DNA of 64,000 nucleotides from Bacillota bacterium (GCA_023395615.1 JAEWYP010000031.1:1-64000); one strand, 5' to 3'; counted from the first letter of the stretch, positions 8,607 through 18,025 are shown. A program made the numbers and translations. Notes: generated by a model from the sequence alone, not told the origin.

Positions 8607-9557
8607 TTGCCGCGCCCTCAAAAGTCATCCGGGTTTCATCTGCGTGGTTCGGTCAAGGAAGCGCTGGCCGGATATGCCTTTGCTTCTCCCGCCATCCTGG
8701 GCGTGCTGATCCTTACCCTGTACCCCATGCTGGCCAGCCTGTATTACAGCTTCAACCGGGTCGCTTCCAACGGAAAAATGGAGTGGCTGGGGCTGGAAAA
8801 CTACCGTTACGCGCTGACCAACCCCGCCTCGGAATTTCCCAAGGCAATCGAAGTCACCCTGTTTTATACGGGCGTGAACGTCGTGCTGGTTATTCTGTTC
8901 TGTCTGTTGGTCGCGTTGATGCTGAACCGACGTTTTCACGGCCGCAACCTTCTGCGCGGCGTATTTTTTCTGCCGTCGGTCATGCCTACGCTGTCCGTGG
9001 CGATCCTGTGGAAAATGCTGGTGCAAAATCAGGCCAAAGGCGGGTTAATCAACTGGTGGCTGATTACGTCGGGGTTTTCCACCGTTGATTTCTTAAATAC
9101 GGAATCCATTTTTATCACCCTGTTCACTATGAGCCTGTGGACGTGCGGAGGCACCATCGTGGTACTGCTGGCAACGTTGCAAGATGTTCCGCTGGACCAA
9201 CTGGAAGCGGTATCCATCGACGGGGGCAACGCCTGGCACAAATTTGCGAAAGTGACCTATCCCACTATTAAGCCGGTGCTGTTTTTTCAGCTGATTATGT
9301 GCGTAATGACCTCCGTGCAGGTTTACACGCAAAGCGTCGCCTTCTCCCGCAACGGCGCGCCCAACCGGCTTACCTATTTTATTAACGTAATGATTTACGA
9401 CCATTCCTTCATCCAGGCGGATCAGCGGGGGCTGGCTTCCGCCGAGGCCTGGCTGGTATTTTTAATCATCGTGGCGATCACCGGCGTGCTTTTCCACTTT
9501 CAGGGGGCGCTTGGCCGCGATGACCGGGATTCCGCGGGCAGGAGGCGTCGGGGATGA
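8607..9557 (+). CDS. Sugar ABC importer permease (MalF/UgpA type)
   Basis: About 316 residues with six predicted membrane helices. The conserved loop that docks the ATPase is present (VPLDQLEAVSIDGGNAWHKFAKVTYPTIKP, the EAA motif). The start is taken as the TTG at 8607, preceded by GGAAGGAGG. Upstream in-frame ATGs overlap the binding-protein gene and would add an unrelated basic leader. Its stop overlaps the next gene by four bases (ATGA). The ligand is shared with the binding protein upstream. Confidence 0.9.
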   Translation: MPRPQKSSGFHLRGSVKEALAGYAFASPAILGVLILTLYPMLASLYYSFNRVASNGKMEWLGLENYRYALTNPASEFPKAIEVTLFYTGVNVVLVILFCLLVALMLNRRFHGRNLLRGVFFLPSVMPTLSVAILWKMLVQNQAKGGLINWWLITSGFSTVDFLNTESIFITLFTMSLWTCGGTIVVLLATLQDVPLDQLEAVSIDGGNAWHKFAKVTYPTIKPVLFFQLIMCVMTSVQVYTQSVAFSRNGAPNRLTYFINVMIYDHSFIQADQRGLASAEAWLVFLIIVAITGVLFHFQGALGRDDRDSAGRRRRG

Positions 9558-10417
9558 GAAAAACGCGGAGCATCAGGCAGGACGTTACCCGCAGAAAACT
9601 GATTCACATTCTGCTGGTTTTTCTGGCTTTCAGTCTGGCGGTGGTCTTTGCCTTTCCCCTGTATTGGCTGGTGCGCAGCGCGCTGGTCAGCAATCAGGAA
9701 TTGCTGCACCGCCCGCCCGTATACTTTCCGACCGCCTTTCACGTGGAAAACTTCTCCAAGGCGCTGGCGCGCATTGATTTTATGCGCCAGCTGTACAACA
9801 GCGTTTCCATCGCCGTTCCCTACGTGCTGGGCACGCTGATTACCACCAGTTTTGCGGGCTATGCCTTCGCGCGGCTCCGGTTTCCGCTTCGGGGGATGTG
9901 GTTTACGCTGGTTATCAGCACCATGATGCTCCCCAGCGCCGTAACGCTTTTGCCGCAGTACAGCCTGTATGCGTCCATGGGGCTGGCCAACAAGGCCGCG
10001 CTGATCCTGCCCGCTTTCTTCTGTGCGGGCGGCAACGCCTACTTTGTATTCCTCCTGCGGCAGTTCTTCCTGACCATTCCCATGGAAATGGACGAGGCCG
10101 CGCGTATCGACGGGGCTGGGTATCTGCGCATCTATTCCTCCATCATGCTGCCGCTGATCCGTCCGGCCATGATCGTGGTGGGGCTGTTCAGCTTCATCAA
10201 CTGCTGGAACGAGTTCTTCTACACCATGATCTACCTGAAATCGCAGGATGAATACACCCTGCCCCTGGGCCTGTACATCGTAAACGGGCTGAAAGTGCCC
10301 AATTATGAGCAGGTGCTGGCTCTGGCGCTGATCGTAGCTACGCCGTGTCTGGTTTTCTTCTTCGTCGGAAACCGGTATTTCGTGGAAGGAATCGCCCTGG
10401 GGGGCATCAAAGGCTGA
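9554..10417 (+). CDS. Sugar ABC importer permease (MalG/UgpE type)
   Basis: This 287-residue protein has six membrane helices. The EAA loop is MEMDEAARIDGAGYLRIYSSIMLPLIRPA, and the C-terminus GIALGGIKG is typical of MalG-type permeases. It is translationally coupled to the preceding permease through a four-base overlap. It forms the second half of the CUT1 channel whose binding protein is encoded at 7207. Confidence 0.93.
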   Translation: MRKTRSIRQDVTRRKLIHILLVFLAFSLAVVFAFPLYWLVRSALVSNQELLHRPPVYFPTAFHVENFSKALARIDFMRQLYNSVSIAVPYVLGTLITTSFAGYAFARLRFPLRGMWFTLVISTMMLPSAVTLLPQYSLYASMGLANKAALILPAFFCAGGNAYFVFLLRQFFLTIPMEMDEAARIDGAGYLRIYSSIMLPLIRPAMIVVGLFSFINCWNEFFYTMIYLKSQDEYTLPLGLYIVNGLKVPNYEQVLALALIVATPCLVFFFVGNRYFVEGIALGGIKG

Positions 10418-10441
10418 ACCGCCTGAATTTTTGGAGGAAGC

Positions 10442-12391
10442 ATGGGTATGCGCAGTTTTATTCCGCTTGAGAAGGTACGGATCGACGACACACTGTGGAT
10501 GCGGGAACAGCGGCTGGTACGCACGGTCGTACTGCCCTACCAATGGAAAATGCTGAACGATCAGGTGCCCGGCGCGGTAAAAAGCCACTGCATCGAAAAC
10601 TTCCGTATCGCGGCCGGACTGTCCCACAGGCTTTACGAAGGGGTCGTCTTTCTGGATACGGATCTGTATAAATGGCTGGAAGCCGTGGGCTATTGCCTTG
10701 CGACCGCGCCGGACAGCACGCTGGAAGCGGCTGCCGACAGCGCGATTGACCTGATGGGGCAGGCCCAGCAGCCGGACGGATACCTGAACACCTACTTTAC
10801 CGTGCAGGAGCCGGGCAAACGCTTTACCAACCTGATGGAAGGGCACGAGCTGTATACCGCCGGGCATCTTTTTGAGGCAGCGGTCGCCTACTGGCAGGCG
10901 ACGGGCAAGCGCGCCGTGCTGGATATCGCCTGCCGCATGGCGGATTATGTGGACAGCGTTTTTGGCGAGGGCAAACGCCGTGGCTATCCGGGGCATCCGG
11001 AGGTGGAGCTGGCGCTGATCCGGCTGTATGACGCAACCCATGAAAAACGCTACCTGCGGCTGGCCCGGTACTTTTTAACCGAACGGGGCCGGGGCGAAAA
11101 TCTGTTTGAACAGGAACGCAAACGGCCCGGTCACCGGTATATCTTTCCCGAAATGGCGGAATTCGGCCCGGATTATTTTCTGGCTCACCAGCCGGTTGCG
11201 CAGCAGCGCGTCGCCACAGGGCACGCCGTGCGCGCGATGTACCTGTACTGCGCCATGGCCGATCTGGCGGTGCGGGAGGGCGACGGGGAGATGGCGGCCG
11301 CCTGCCGCGCCCTGTACCGCGATACCGTGGAACGGCAGATGTATGTAACCGGGGGCATCGGCTCCGCCAAACTGGGCGAGCGTTTTACCACGGACTATGA
11401 CCTGCCCAACGACAGCATGTATGCCGAAACCTGCGCATCCATCGGCCTGATGCTGTTTTCCAGGCGGATGTGGCTTATGACCGGGGAGGCTTCCGCCTTC
11501 GACGTATGGGAACGCGCGCTGTACAACACGGTGCTCTCCGGCATCGGGCAGGACGGAACGCATTTTTTCTATGTCAACCCGCTTTCCGTAATCCCGGCTG
11601 CCGTGCATGCCAACCCGACGCTGTCCCACGTAAAGCCTGTGCGCCAGCAATGGTTCGGAATCGCAAGCGAGCCGACCGGCCCCGCCGATACGCAGGGCGA
11701 AGGAGAAACGTTGCCAAGAGTCGATGGCGTCGCCTGCTGCCCGCCTAACCTTGCCCGCACGCTCAGCTCCCTCGGCGGCTCCCTGTATGCCATGGAAGGA
11801 GACGATTTCTTCGTTCTCTCCCCCATCGCCAGCCATTTTGAAACGGAACATTTTTCCGGGCGGCTGGAAGTCGAAAGCGATACCTGTACGCTGCGGCTGA
11901 CCGGCCCGTTCCGCCGGGTGCTGATCCGCATCCCGGAAGGGTATGACGCAGCGGCGGAAACAGGCGCGCGGCAGGAAGGGTACCTTGTGTTTGCCCATAC
12001 CGGGGAGAGCGCGCAGTACCGGTTTACCCTTGTCCCCCGTACCCGCGTAGTCCGGGCGCATCCCGCCGTGGCGGCCTGCGCGGGCAAAGCCTGTGTGATG
12101 TGCGGCGCAACCGTATATTGTCTGGAGGAAAAAGACAACGGCGCGCCGCTAAGCGCGCTCCGGCTGGACGCCCATACGGATTTTGTGCCTGTGAAGGCGG
12201 ATTGGCTGTCCGACCCCATGACCCTTTTACAGGTGAAAGGCTACCGGCTGGAAACCGCCGCGTTCGACGGCCGCCTTTACAGCGGGGCGGAACCCGTATA
12301 TACGCCCGTCACGCTTACGCTGGCGCCTTACAGCCAATGGGGCAATCGTGGCGAGGGTGAAATGACCGTATGGATCCCCGTGCGGGAGTAA
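10442..12391 (+). CDS. GH127 beta-L-arabinofuranosidase
   Basis: This 649-residue protein has family-typical length and no signal peptide. GH127 enzymes such as HypBA1 of Bifidobacterium release L-arabinofuranose from beta-1,2-linked arabino-oligosaccharides. Their zinc-thiolate site uses one glutamate and three cysteines. Here the equivalents appear as Glu329 and Cys331 (YAETCAS) and Cys432-Cys433 (VACCPPNLAR). The N-terminal (alpha/alpha)6 part contains QQPDGYLNTYFTVQ and EGHELYTAGHLFEAAVAYWQATGK, both characteristic. The C-terminus is beta-rich. A GGAGGAAGC ribosome site precedes the ATG, 24 bases after the permease stop. Being cytoplasmic and co-transcribed with an importer, it most likely acts on imported oligosaccharides from hydroxyproline-linked arabinan or similar material. 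Substrate detail is inferred. Confidence 0.92.
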   Translation: MGMRSFIPLEKVRIDDTLWMREQRLVRTVVLPYQWKMLNDQVPGAVKSHCIENFRIAAGLSHRLYEGVVFLDTDLYKWLEAVGYCLATAPDSTLEAAADSAIDLMGQAQQPDGYLNTYFTVQEPGKRFTNLMEGHELYTAGHLFEAAVAYWQATGKRAVLDIACRMADYVDSVFGEGKRRGYPGHPEVELALIRLYDATHEKRYLRLARYFLTERGRGENLFEQERKRPGHRYIFPEMAEFGPDYFLAHQPVAQQRVATGHAVRAMYLYCAMADLAVREGDGEMAAACRALYRDTVERQMYVTGGIGSAKLGERFTTDYDLPNDSMYAETCASIGLMLFSRRMWLMTGEASAFDVWERALYNTVLSGIGQDGTHFFYVNPLSVIPAAVHANPTLSHVKPVRQQWFGIASEPTGPADTQGEGETLPRVDGVACCPPNLARTLSSLGGSLYAMEGDDFFVLSPIASHFETEHFSGRLEVESDTCTLRLTGPFRRVLIRIPEGYDAAAETGARQEGYLVFAHTGESAQYRFTLVPRTRVVRAHPAVAACAGKACVMCGATVYCLEEKDNGAPLSALRLDAHTDFVPVKADWLSDPMTLLQVKGYRLETAAFDGRLYSGAEPVYTPVTLTLAPYSQWGNRGEGEMTVWIPVRE

Positions 12392-12415
12392 GTCGGATCG
12401 CCCACACTTTTTACT

Positions 12416-12468
12416 CCCGGATCAGTCGGCGGCAAGGCTCTGCCGATTGATCCGGGGGCCTTGTTTTT
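12416..12468 (+). terminator. Rho-independent terminator after the GH127 gene
   Basis: An imperfect inverted repeat, CCCGGATCAGTCGGC at 12416 and GCCGATTGATCCGGG ending at 12456, is followed by a T-rich run (TTGTTTTTAT). On the opposite strand the hairpin is followed by A residues, so it serves the plus strand only. Confidence 0.8.
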
Positions 12469-12566
12469 ATCGGAATTCCTTCATAAAGCCATGGCGTGCG
12501 GCGTTTTTTGAGGACTCGCTCGCCGGGGTTTCCGGAAGGGGCGGTATGTATCGCACGATATATTGC

Positions 12567-13232
12567 CTAAGCCTTCGATACTGCGGGAGGAACGACTTCT
12601 TCCCGCAGAAGGATACCCTCCTGGATTCGGTATACCTCGTCGCAGAGCAGTTCCACATCCTCCCGCACGTGTGTGCAAAGCAGGATCAGTTTCCCTTGCG
12701 CCTTCTTGGTCAGCAACAAATTCCGCACCTGCTCCACCCCCTGTGTATCCAGACTGTTCATTGGCTCGTCCAACAGTAAAATGTCCGGATTCTCCATCAC
12801 CGCCTGTGCAATCCCCAGCCTCTGACGCATTCCCAGCGAATAAGCCCTCACATGTCTACGCAGGTGCGGATTTAACCCCGCCTGTTCCATCGCGGCATAC
12901 ACTTGATCCTTCCCGATGATGCCCCCAACCCTCGCCAGAAATTCCAGATTTTTCGCTCCGCTGTACTGCTCCAGAAAGCCGGGTGTCTCAATAATCGCGC
13001 CGATGTTTTCAGGCATGTTGGCATCCTTGCGGATCGGATGCCCGTTGATGACAATGCTCCCGGAATCCGCCGGTAAAAACCCGCACAACAGCTTTAACAG
13101 AACCGTCTTCCCGGATCCATTTCTACCAACAATGCCGTAGATATGCCCTCCTTCAAAGCGAAACGAAACATCTTTCAACACTGGCTGGTTTCCGAAGGAT
13201 TTGCACAGATGAGCACATTCAATATAGGTCAC
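12567..13232 (-). CDS. ABC transporter ATP-binding protein, unassigned exporter
   Basis: This 221-residue stand-alone ATPase has Walker A GRNGSGKT, signature SLGMRQR and Walker B DILLLDEP. It belongs to the group that pairs with ABC-2-type permeases (bacitracin/lantibiotic immunity and antimicrobial-peptide export types). The start is the GTG at 13232 with TAGGAGGGG upstream; longer in-frame starts run into the preceding gene. It is the last gene of a five-gene minus-strand operon (16496 to 12567) with two membrane proteins and two secreted proteins. The C-terminal about 20 residues after the D-loop/H-loop region are short. Substrate unknown. Confidence 0.88.
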   Translation of the reverse strand: MTYIECAHLCKSFGNQPVLKDVSFRFEGGHIYGIVGRNGSGKTVLLKLLCGFLPADSGSIVINGHPIRKDANMPENIGAIIETPGFLEQYSGAKNLEFLARVGGIIGKDQVYAAMEQAGLNPHLRRHVRAYSLGMRQRLGIAQAVMENPDILLLDEPMNSLDTQGVEQVRNLLLTKKAQGKLILLCTHVREDVELLCDEVYRIQEGILLREEVVPPAVSKA

Positions 13233-13245
13233 AATACCCCTCCTA

Positions 13246-14103
13246 CTATGCAGCGGCAAAGCGGATAGGGCGTCCCCGCATTGCCAGCAGAGAGCCTGCC
13301 GCCATGAAAAACAAACCGGCAAGAAAGAATGTATTTGCATAGGTAAGCGATGGCAGCACCGACGTACCGTATGGGTCCAGCATATTCAGGTTTGCCAGCG
13401 CAAACGGCGAAAGATAGTAAGTCCAAAAGGGGAGCAGGGAAACATTCGCCGTCAGTCCCATCATAACAAAACCTCCGGCCACATAAACACCCCAATGCCC
13501 ACCTGTAAGCAGATTCAACAGAAACACAAACATTCCCAGAAAACAATACAGGCAAGCTGTTAAACAGAACGTTCCCCAGAAAGCCTGAGGCAGTGTATAA
13601 GCCGTTTGCAATTGGACAGGCATATATAAATATACCCCGTAGGTTATACCCAAACTGCTTTGTCTGGCCAGAGAGCGGAAAACAATATCCCATTGCAAGT
13701 CCCACGTCCAGTGCCCAGCCAGTGTCAGCAGACAGACAAGGAACAGCCACATCGTATAAAGCACGCTCATTTCCAGCAGATACAGCATCTGCCCGACGCA
13801 CCACCGATAACGACCACAACGCAACAACAGATACGGTTGCTGCGCGTCCAGGAAAGGCGCGCCGCTGATAATAACCAGCCAACCCAACGAGAAATAAACC
13901 GGCAGCCAGGAATCGTTTACTGTGTAAACAAATAATGCCAGTGGTGAAGCAGCCACCTGATAATCTGTGCACACTGCGCGTACAGGCGACGCCCACCGCA
14001 ACATCATCAGCCCCGACAACGCCAGCAGGCTCAGCACGCGAACATTCAGGCTTTTACGAAGTAGGTTACAGGACACTTCTACTACTGAACGTACTTTATG
14101 CAT
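13246..14103 (-). CDS. Polytopic membrane protein, probable ABC-2-type permease
   Basis: This 285-residue protein has about six or seven hydrophobic segments (for example VLSLLALSGLMML, YFSLGWLVIISG, LYTMWLFLVCLLTLAG, FLGMFVFLLNLL, FFLAGLFFMAAGSLLAM). Sequence similarity to a named family is not obvious to me. The role is inferred from the adjacent ABC ATPase and from a second, similarly built membrane protein with which it overlaps by eight bases. Together the pair would form the channel. The sequence is less GC-rich than the neighbouring glycan genes. Confidence 0.7.
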   Translation of the reverse strand: MHKVRSVVEVSCNLLRKSLNVRVLSLLALSGLMMLRWASPVRAVCTDYQVAASPLALFVYTVNDSWLPVYFSLGWLVIISGAPFLDAQQPYLLLRCGRYRWCVGQMLYLLEMSVLYTMWLFLVCLLTLAGHWTWDLQWDIVFRSLARQSSLGITYGVYLYMPVQLQTAYTLPQAFWGTFCLTACLYCFLGMFVFLLNLLTGGHWGVYVAGGFVMMGLTANVSLLPFWTYYLSPFALANLNMLDPYGTSVLPSLTYANTFFLAGLFFMAAGSLLAMRGRPIRFAAA

Positions 14104-14944
14104 ACTGTTTCAACCTCCTGACGCCGCCACGTATATAGAACGCCCCAAACAGTAAAAGCAACGGCAGGTATTGGGCCGCCCAAACAGTAATCACCTCCCG
14201 CGGAGTTGAAAGATAGGCGCCTCCCACCGCCATCATCCGAATATCATATTTTGTGGCAAGCGTTTCCACTGTTATGCCAAAAAGCGTAACCTTGCCAAGC
14301 GTCGCCTGAAGTGCCAACAGGAGGTAACTGAAGATCAGGGGACTAATCAGCGCAACAAACCTGTCATCCGACCAGACCGCTACCGCCATTGCACAGACTA
14401 CCCAGACAGCAGCACAGGCACCGCGAACTCCAATATAGAGGAGCAGAAAGACAGCATACCGTCTGCCGAGCAACAGAGAGGAACCGTTGAGAAAATCCAG
14501 AGAACTGAACGAAATTGGTCCCGCAGGAAACGTAAGCGGCAGCCAGATGGATAACAGCGTAATCCCGCCCAACAGGCCAAAGGCGACCACGGCAAAAGCA
14601 GTGAGCATACCTACGATTCCTTTGGAGATCAGATAATTCCGCCGTGTTGTTTTAGGCAGGATTAAGCGCACATATCGGCTGTCGATATCCTGCGCCACGG
14701 AGAGAGCATACACCCAGGCGCAGATGCTGGGCACAAGGCTTTGAAAGTCCGAAAAGCAAAGCTGATATAGTTCTCCATAAACAGTCGCATCCTGTGTATT
14801 GAGGTTAATCATAAAATGATTACATAAAAACTGAATCAGCATAAAAACCACAACAGCAAGAGAAAACCGAAAACCACCAAATGCGCGCCGCAAGTCAACC
14901 GACAGGCAGCTGCGCAACGATCCCCGTTTCCGCGTCAGTTCCAT
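14096..14944 (-). CDS. Polytopic membrane protein, probable ABC-2-type permease partner
   Basis: This 282-residue protein has a basic cytoplasmic N-terminus (MELTRKRGSLRSCLSVDLRRAF). The first helix follows (FSLAVVVFMLIQFLC), then an external loop, then about five more helices. The segment SVAQDIDSRYVRLILPKTTRRNYLISKGIVGML resembles the cytoplasmic loop common in ABC-2 permeases. It overlaps the upstream secreted-protein gene by ten bases and the downstream membrane gene by eight, so all are translated together. Substrate unknown. Confidence 0.7.
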   Translation of the reverse strand: MELTRKRGSLRSCLSVDLRRAFGGFRFSLAVVVFMLIQFLCNHFMINLNTQDATVYGELYQLCFSDFQSLVPSICAWVYALSVAQDIDSRYVRLILPKTTRRNYLISKGIVGMLTAFAVVAFGLLGGITLLSIWLPLTFPAGPISFSSLDFLNGSSLLLGRRYAVFLLLYIGVRGACAAVWVVCAMAVAVWSDDRFVALISPLIFSYLLLALQATLGKVTLFGITVETLATKYDIRMMAVGGAYLSTPREVITVWAAQYLPLLLLFGAFYIRGGVRRLKQYA

Positions 14945-16017
14945 TGCAGGCAGGCTCCATCCAGGGCACTGTATCCTTCATCGTACGTCTGCCCATTCTC
15001 CGTTACGGTAAACACATAGGCGGGCACGTATTGGATCGCCTGATTCAGCGCTTTCCCCTGTATGCCAACGGGCACGTAGGTTAAGGCAATCCGGCTCACA
15101 TGCAGGGGTTCGGCCCCCAACAGTTCATTGTGGTTCTTGCCAAACAGAGTAAGCATCTCCTGAAGCGACAGGATCGATACCGATGTCGGCGTTTCGGTCG
15201 GCTTCCACAGGTTGTTCACCTGCAGGGATTCCACTCCGGCGGCGGATAACACCACCTCCGCACAGGGCGGGTCCACGCTGTCCCCGTTTCCCGTGTAGGG
15301 CCAGAATGGTTGATCGTAAAGGGGTAAACCCTCCATCTCCTGTTTGAAAAGGATCACGTAACAGGCGTCCTCTTCGCGCCATTCCTCCATCCGGTGCAAT
15401 TTCAACCCGGCAGCCTGATCCGCTTCCATATCTTTCCGGGTAGCCTGCTGCATCTGGTTAAGCATCGCAAGGTCCAACGGGATGACCGTGTCCACCGTCA
15501 GGTTCACGCCCACGGAGGCAAACAGGGCCAGCGCCTTTTGCACCGACTGAGCCTGTGTGGCAAAAGACAGTTCCGCATTCGGAAAGCGGTACGCATCGGT
15601 CTGCGCCGACTGAAAATACACAAGCAAATCGTTCAGGCAGGCGCCCCTGTCCGAAGCGTATGCAAAGTTACCGCCAAGGTCGTCGGAATAGTTACCGTTC
15701 GCGTTCGGCCACCGGTATTCGATGTACTGAAACGTGCCGCCTGTTCCGTTCGATTCGTCCTGCGCGGTCTGCTCCGGGTCTGTTCCGGGGGCTACCGCTG
15801 CTAAAAACGGCTCCGGGGCAAACGTCACCCGCTCGCAGGGAAGGATCGGGCAGGCGGTCACACCCTCCGGTATGCTCAGTTCCGCATCGTACGTAATCAC
15901 CCCGTCGGTTTTTTGCAGCTTCCCGGCCGTTTCTCCCCACGCGGGCAGTGTTAACCCGATCAGCAGCACGCAAAACAGCAGGGCGATCCCGCCCCGCAGA
16001 TGACGCCGGTTCTTCAT
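14935..16017 (-). CDS. Secreted protein of unknown function in ABC operon
   Basis: This 360-residue protein has a signal peptide (hydrophobic GGIALLFCVLLIGLTLPAWGE, probable cleavage after AWG) and no lipobox. The mature part is acidic and mixed alpha/beta, with a C-terminal IALTYVPVGIQGKALNQAIQYVPAYVFTVTENGQTYDEGYSALDG. That stretch resembles the repeated alpha-beta (PepSY-like) units of YycI/DUF6034-type Firmicute proteins; this is a weak impression, not a match. The ATG follows GGGAGGCG. It lies second in the five-gene operon and may be an extracytoplasmic partner of the ABC transporter. No function is claimed. Confidence 0.7.
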   Translation of the reverse strand: MKNRRHLRGGIALLFCVLLIGLTLPAWGETAGKLQKTDGVITYDAELSIPEGVTACPILPCERVTFAPEPFLAAVAPGTDPEQTAQDESNGTGGTFQYIEYRWPNANGNYSDDLGGNFAYASDRGACLNDLLVYFQSAQTDAYRFPNAELSFATQAQSVQKALALFASVGVNLTVDTVIPLDLAMLNQMQQATRKDMEADQAAGLKLHRMEEWREEDACYVILFKQEMEGLPLYDQPFWPYTGNGDSVDPPCAEVVLSAAGVESLQVNNLWKPTETPTSVSILSLQEMLTLFGKNHNELLGAEPLHVSRIALTYVPVGIQGKALNQAIQYVPAYVFTVTENGQTYDEGYSALDGACLQWN

Positions 16018-16058
16018 CCGAAACGCCTCCCGTCAGTCCCCCTGTCGACAGAGATTGG

Positions 16059-16496
16059 TCATCGTTCCCTCATCAGGGTCCGAACGGTGCGTTCCAATCC
16101 TCGCCCGACATTCCCGGTTACCGATACCCGATAGACCCCCGTACCCACAACGACCGTGCCGCCCGCGGAAGCCGTTTTGCCCGCGATGGCGCTGCCATAC
16201 CACGTGGCGATACGCCGCCAGCCCTTTCCGCATTGCTGATGGAGCGATACGGTCAGTGACGACGGATATGCGCCGACGGGCGAAACAGCGCCCCGGCAGC
16301 TGGCCCGATTTTCTTCAAAAGTCAGTTCCGCCGAGATGCCGGAGGTATAGCGATTCGCTGAGGATTGTACAGGAATGGTTTCTCTTTTTGACGATTCATT
16401 TCCTTCCGTTTTGCCTAAGTTTTTACATATTGACAAGCAGAGAATGAACACCGCCAACGCCAGCAGGGCATAAAGAAAGCCTGTCGTTCTTTTCAT
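16059..16496 (-). CDS. Small secreted or membrane-anchored protein, unknown
   Basis: This 145-residue protein begins with one hydrophobic segment (MKRTTGFLYALLALAVFILCLSICKNLG), which could be an anchor or signal peptide. The mature part contains two cysteines (ASCRGAV and HQQCGKGW), spaced as in small beta-sandwich proteins, and several regular beta-like strands (SSLTVSLHQ, GWRRIATWYGSAIAG, TVVVGTGVYRVSVTGNV). A strong GGAGGAGGG ribosome site precedes it. It opens the five-gene ABC operon. It could be a substrate, an immunity-type lipoprotein-like partner or a surface protein. I do not recognise the family. Confidence 0.65.
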   Translation of the reverse strand: MKRTTGFLYALLALAVFILCLSICKNLGKTEGNESSKRETIPVQSSANRYTSGISAELTFEENRASCRGAVSPVGAYPSSLTVSLHQQCGKGWRRIATWYGSAIAGKTASAGGTVVVGTGVYRVSVTGNVGRGLERTVRTLMRER

Positions 16497-16633
16497 TTCG
16501 GACCCTCCTCCGATTGCTCTCCTATATATAGATGCAACTGGAGGCTGTTTTGTTACACCGATTTGAAAAAAACGTGCAGGCGTATGTTTGTAAGATCCTC
16601 CGGGGTGTCTACGGCTTGCCGCACCGCGGGCCG

Positions 16634-18025
16634 CTATTCCAGCGGCGGCACTTCGGCAGGTGTCAGCTCTGCCGGGCTTTCCAGCTGTTTAATCCAGTTG
16701 CCGCAAAATAACCGCGCCGCGCACCAGACCGACTTGATCACCGAATCAATCCGCAGGAAAAATTGAATCCAAAAAGGGCTGAGCCCCCACACGAAACCCG
16801 CACAGTAGCCCAGCGGTACGGACGCGAGCCAAAGAAACACGACATCCGCGACCATCAGAAAGCGCGTATCGCCTCCGCCACGGAGCACACCTTTGGCCAG
16901 CACGCTGCCCACGGTTTGAAACGGCAGCAGAATAGCGAACGAATACATCAGCTGGTCGGCATACCATAGCGTTTGTTCCGAAATAGCGTAAAACGTGAGC
17001 ACCCACGGCGTCAGCACCACCACAATCCCGCCCGCCGCAAGGCCAAGAACGACGGACATCCAGAAGAAGGTTTTGCCGATGCGCTTTGCCATTTCCGGAT
17101 CGCCCATGCCGATGGACTGCCCCACCGTAACGCTTCCGGCCATTGCCAGCCCCATGTTGATGACCGTCGTAAGCTGCACCACCATGGAACACACCGAGTT
17201 GGCGGCGGACATTTCCACCCCCAGATTGCCAATCACCATAGCCACCAGATTGTTACCCACCGCCAGAAACACGTCGCCTACCAGCACGGGAATGCCAATT
17301 TTCCAGTAGCTGCGCACCATCCCCCGCTCCACACGCATTCGCAGATCCGTCAGGCGGAAACGGATGGACTGATCCTTCGCAAGTAAATAGATTGCCACAA
17401 CGGCAAACTCAATTACGCGCGCCAGCAGCGTTCCCAGCGCGGCGCCCTGAATGCGCAGTTCCGGCGCGCCCAGATTGCCAAAGATAAATACCCAGTTGAA
17501 AAATACGTTGGAAAACAGCGACACGCAGGAAACCACCAGCGGCAGCCACGCCATATTAGCCGAGCGGAGAATGTTGGACAGGCACGTGGTAACGCCGTGG
17601 AAGAAGAAAACCCATACGATCACCCGCAAGTACCGGGTCCCCTGTTCAATCACATTCGCGTCCGTGGAGTACAGCGTCATAATCTGTCGCGGCCACAGTG
17701 CTGTAATCATCATAAACAGCATCGCTCCGCCCATGCAGATGCGAAGCATCAAATTCATCACCATTTTATAGGCAGCCTTGTTGCCTGCGCCCCAATACTG
17801 GTTGGCCAGCACGCAGGCGCCGCCGCTGACTCCCATGCAAAAGATGGAAAACAGGCTGTAATACTGATTCGCGAGAGAGGACGCCGACAGCGCGGCGTCC
17901 CCATAGGAGGCGAGCATCATGGTATCCGCCATGTTCACGGCGATGTCGATCAGCCGTTGCCCCGCCACGGGCAGTGCGATCGCCAGCGCAGTAAAAAACA
18001 GCGGATGCGGTTTTCTGTTTTTCAT
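16634..18025 (-). CDS. MATE-family efflux transporter
   Basis: This 463-residue protein has the length and twelve-helix pattern of MATE (NorM/DinF-type) cation-driven drug or metabolite antiporters. Typical stretches are ALPVAGQRLIDIAVNMADTMMLASYGDAALSASSLANQYY, VTVGQSIGMGDPEMAKRIG and VLRGGGDTRFLMVADVVFLWLASVPLGY. It starts 51 bases after the stop of the MoaF-like gene with no terminator visible between them, so it may be the last gene of the long glycan operon. In that case it might expel a toxic aglycone (inference). Its ribosome site (AGAAAG) is weak. No clear terminator follows, only a T7 run on the minus strand near 16562-16569. Confidence 0.92.
   Translation of the reverse strand: MKNRKPHPLFFTALAIALPVAGQRLIDIAVNMADTMMLASYGDAALSASSLANQYYSLFSIFCMGVSGGACVLANQYWGAGNKAAYKMVMNLMLRICMGGAMLFMMITALWPRQIMTLYSTDANVIEQGTRYLRVIVWVFFFHGVTTCLSNILRSANMAWLPLVVSCVSLFSNVFFNWVFIFGNLGAPELRIQGAALGTLLARVIEFAVVAIYLLAKDQSIRFRLTDLRMRVERGMVRSYWKIGIPVLVGDVFLAVGNNLVAMVIGNLGVEMSAANSVCSMVVQLTTVINMGLAMAGSVTVGQSIGMGDPEMAKRIGKTFFWMSVVLGLAAGGIVVVLTPWVLTFYAISEQTLWYADQLMYSFAILLPFQTVGSVLAKGVLRGGGDTRFLMVADVVFLWLASVPLGYCAGFVWGLSPFWIQFFLRIDSVIKSVWCAARLFCGNWIKQLESPAELTPAEVPPLE

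Noticed and set aside
12470..12566. Terminator for the minus-strand ABC operon
   Set aside because: No GC-rich stem followed by T residues could be found on that strand.
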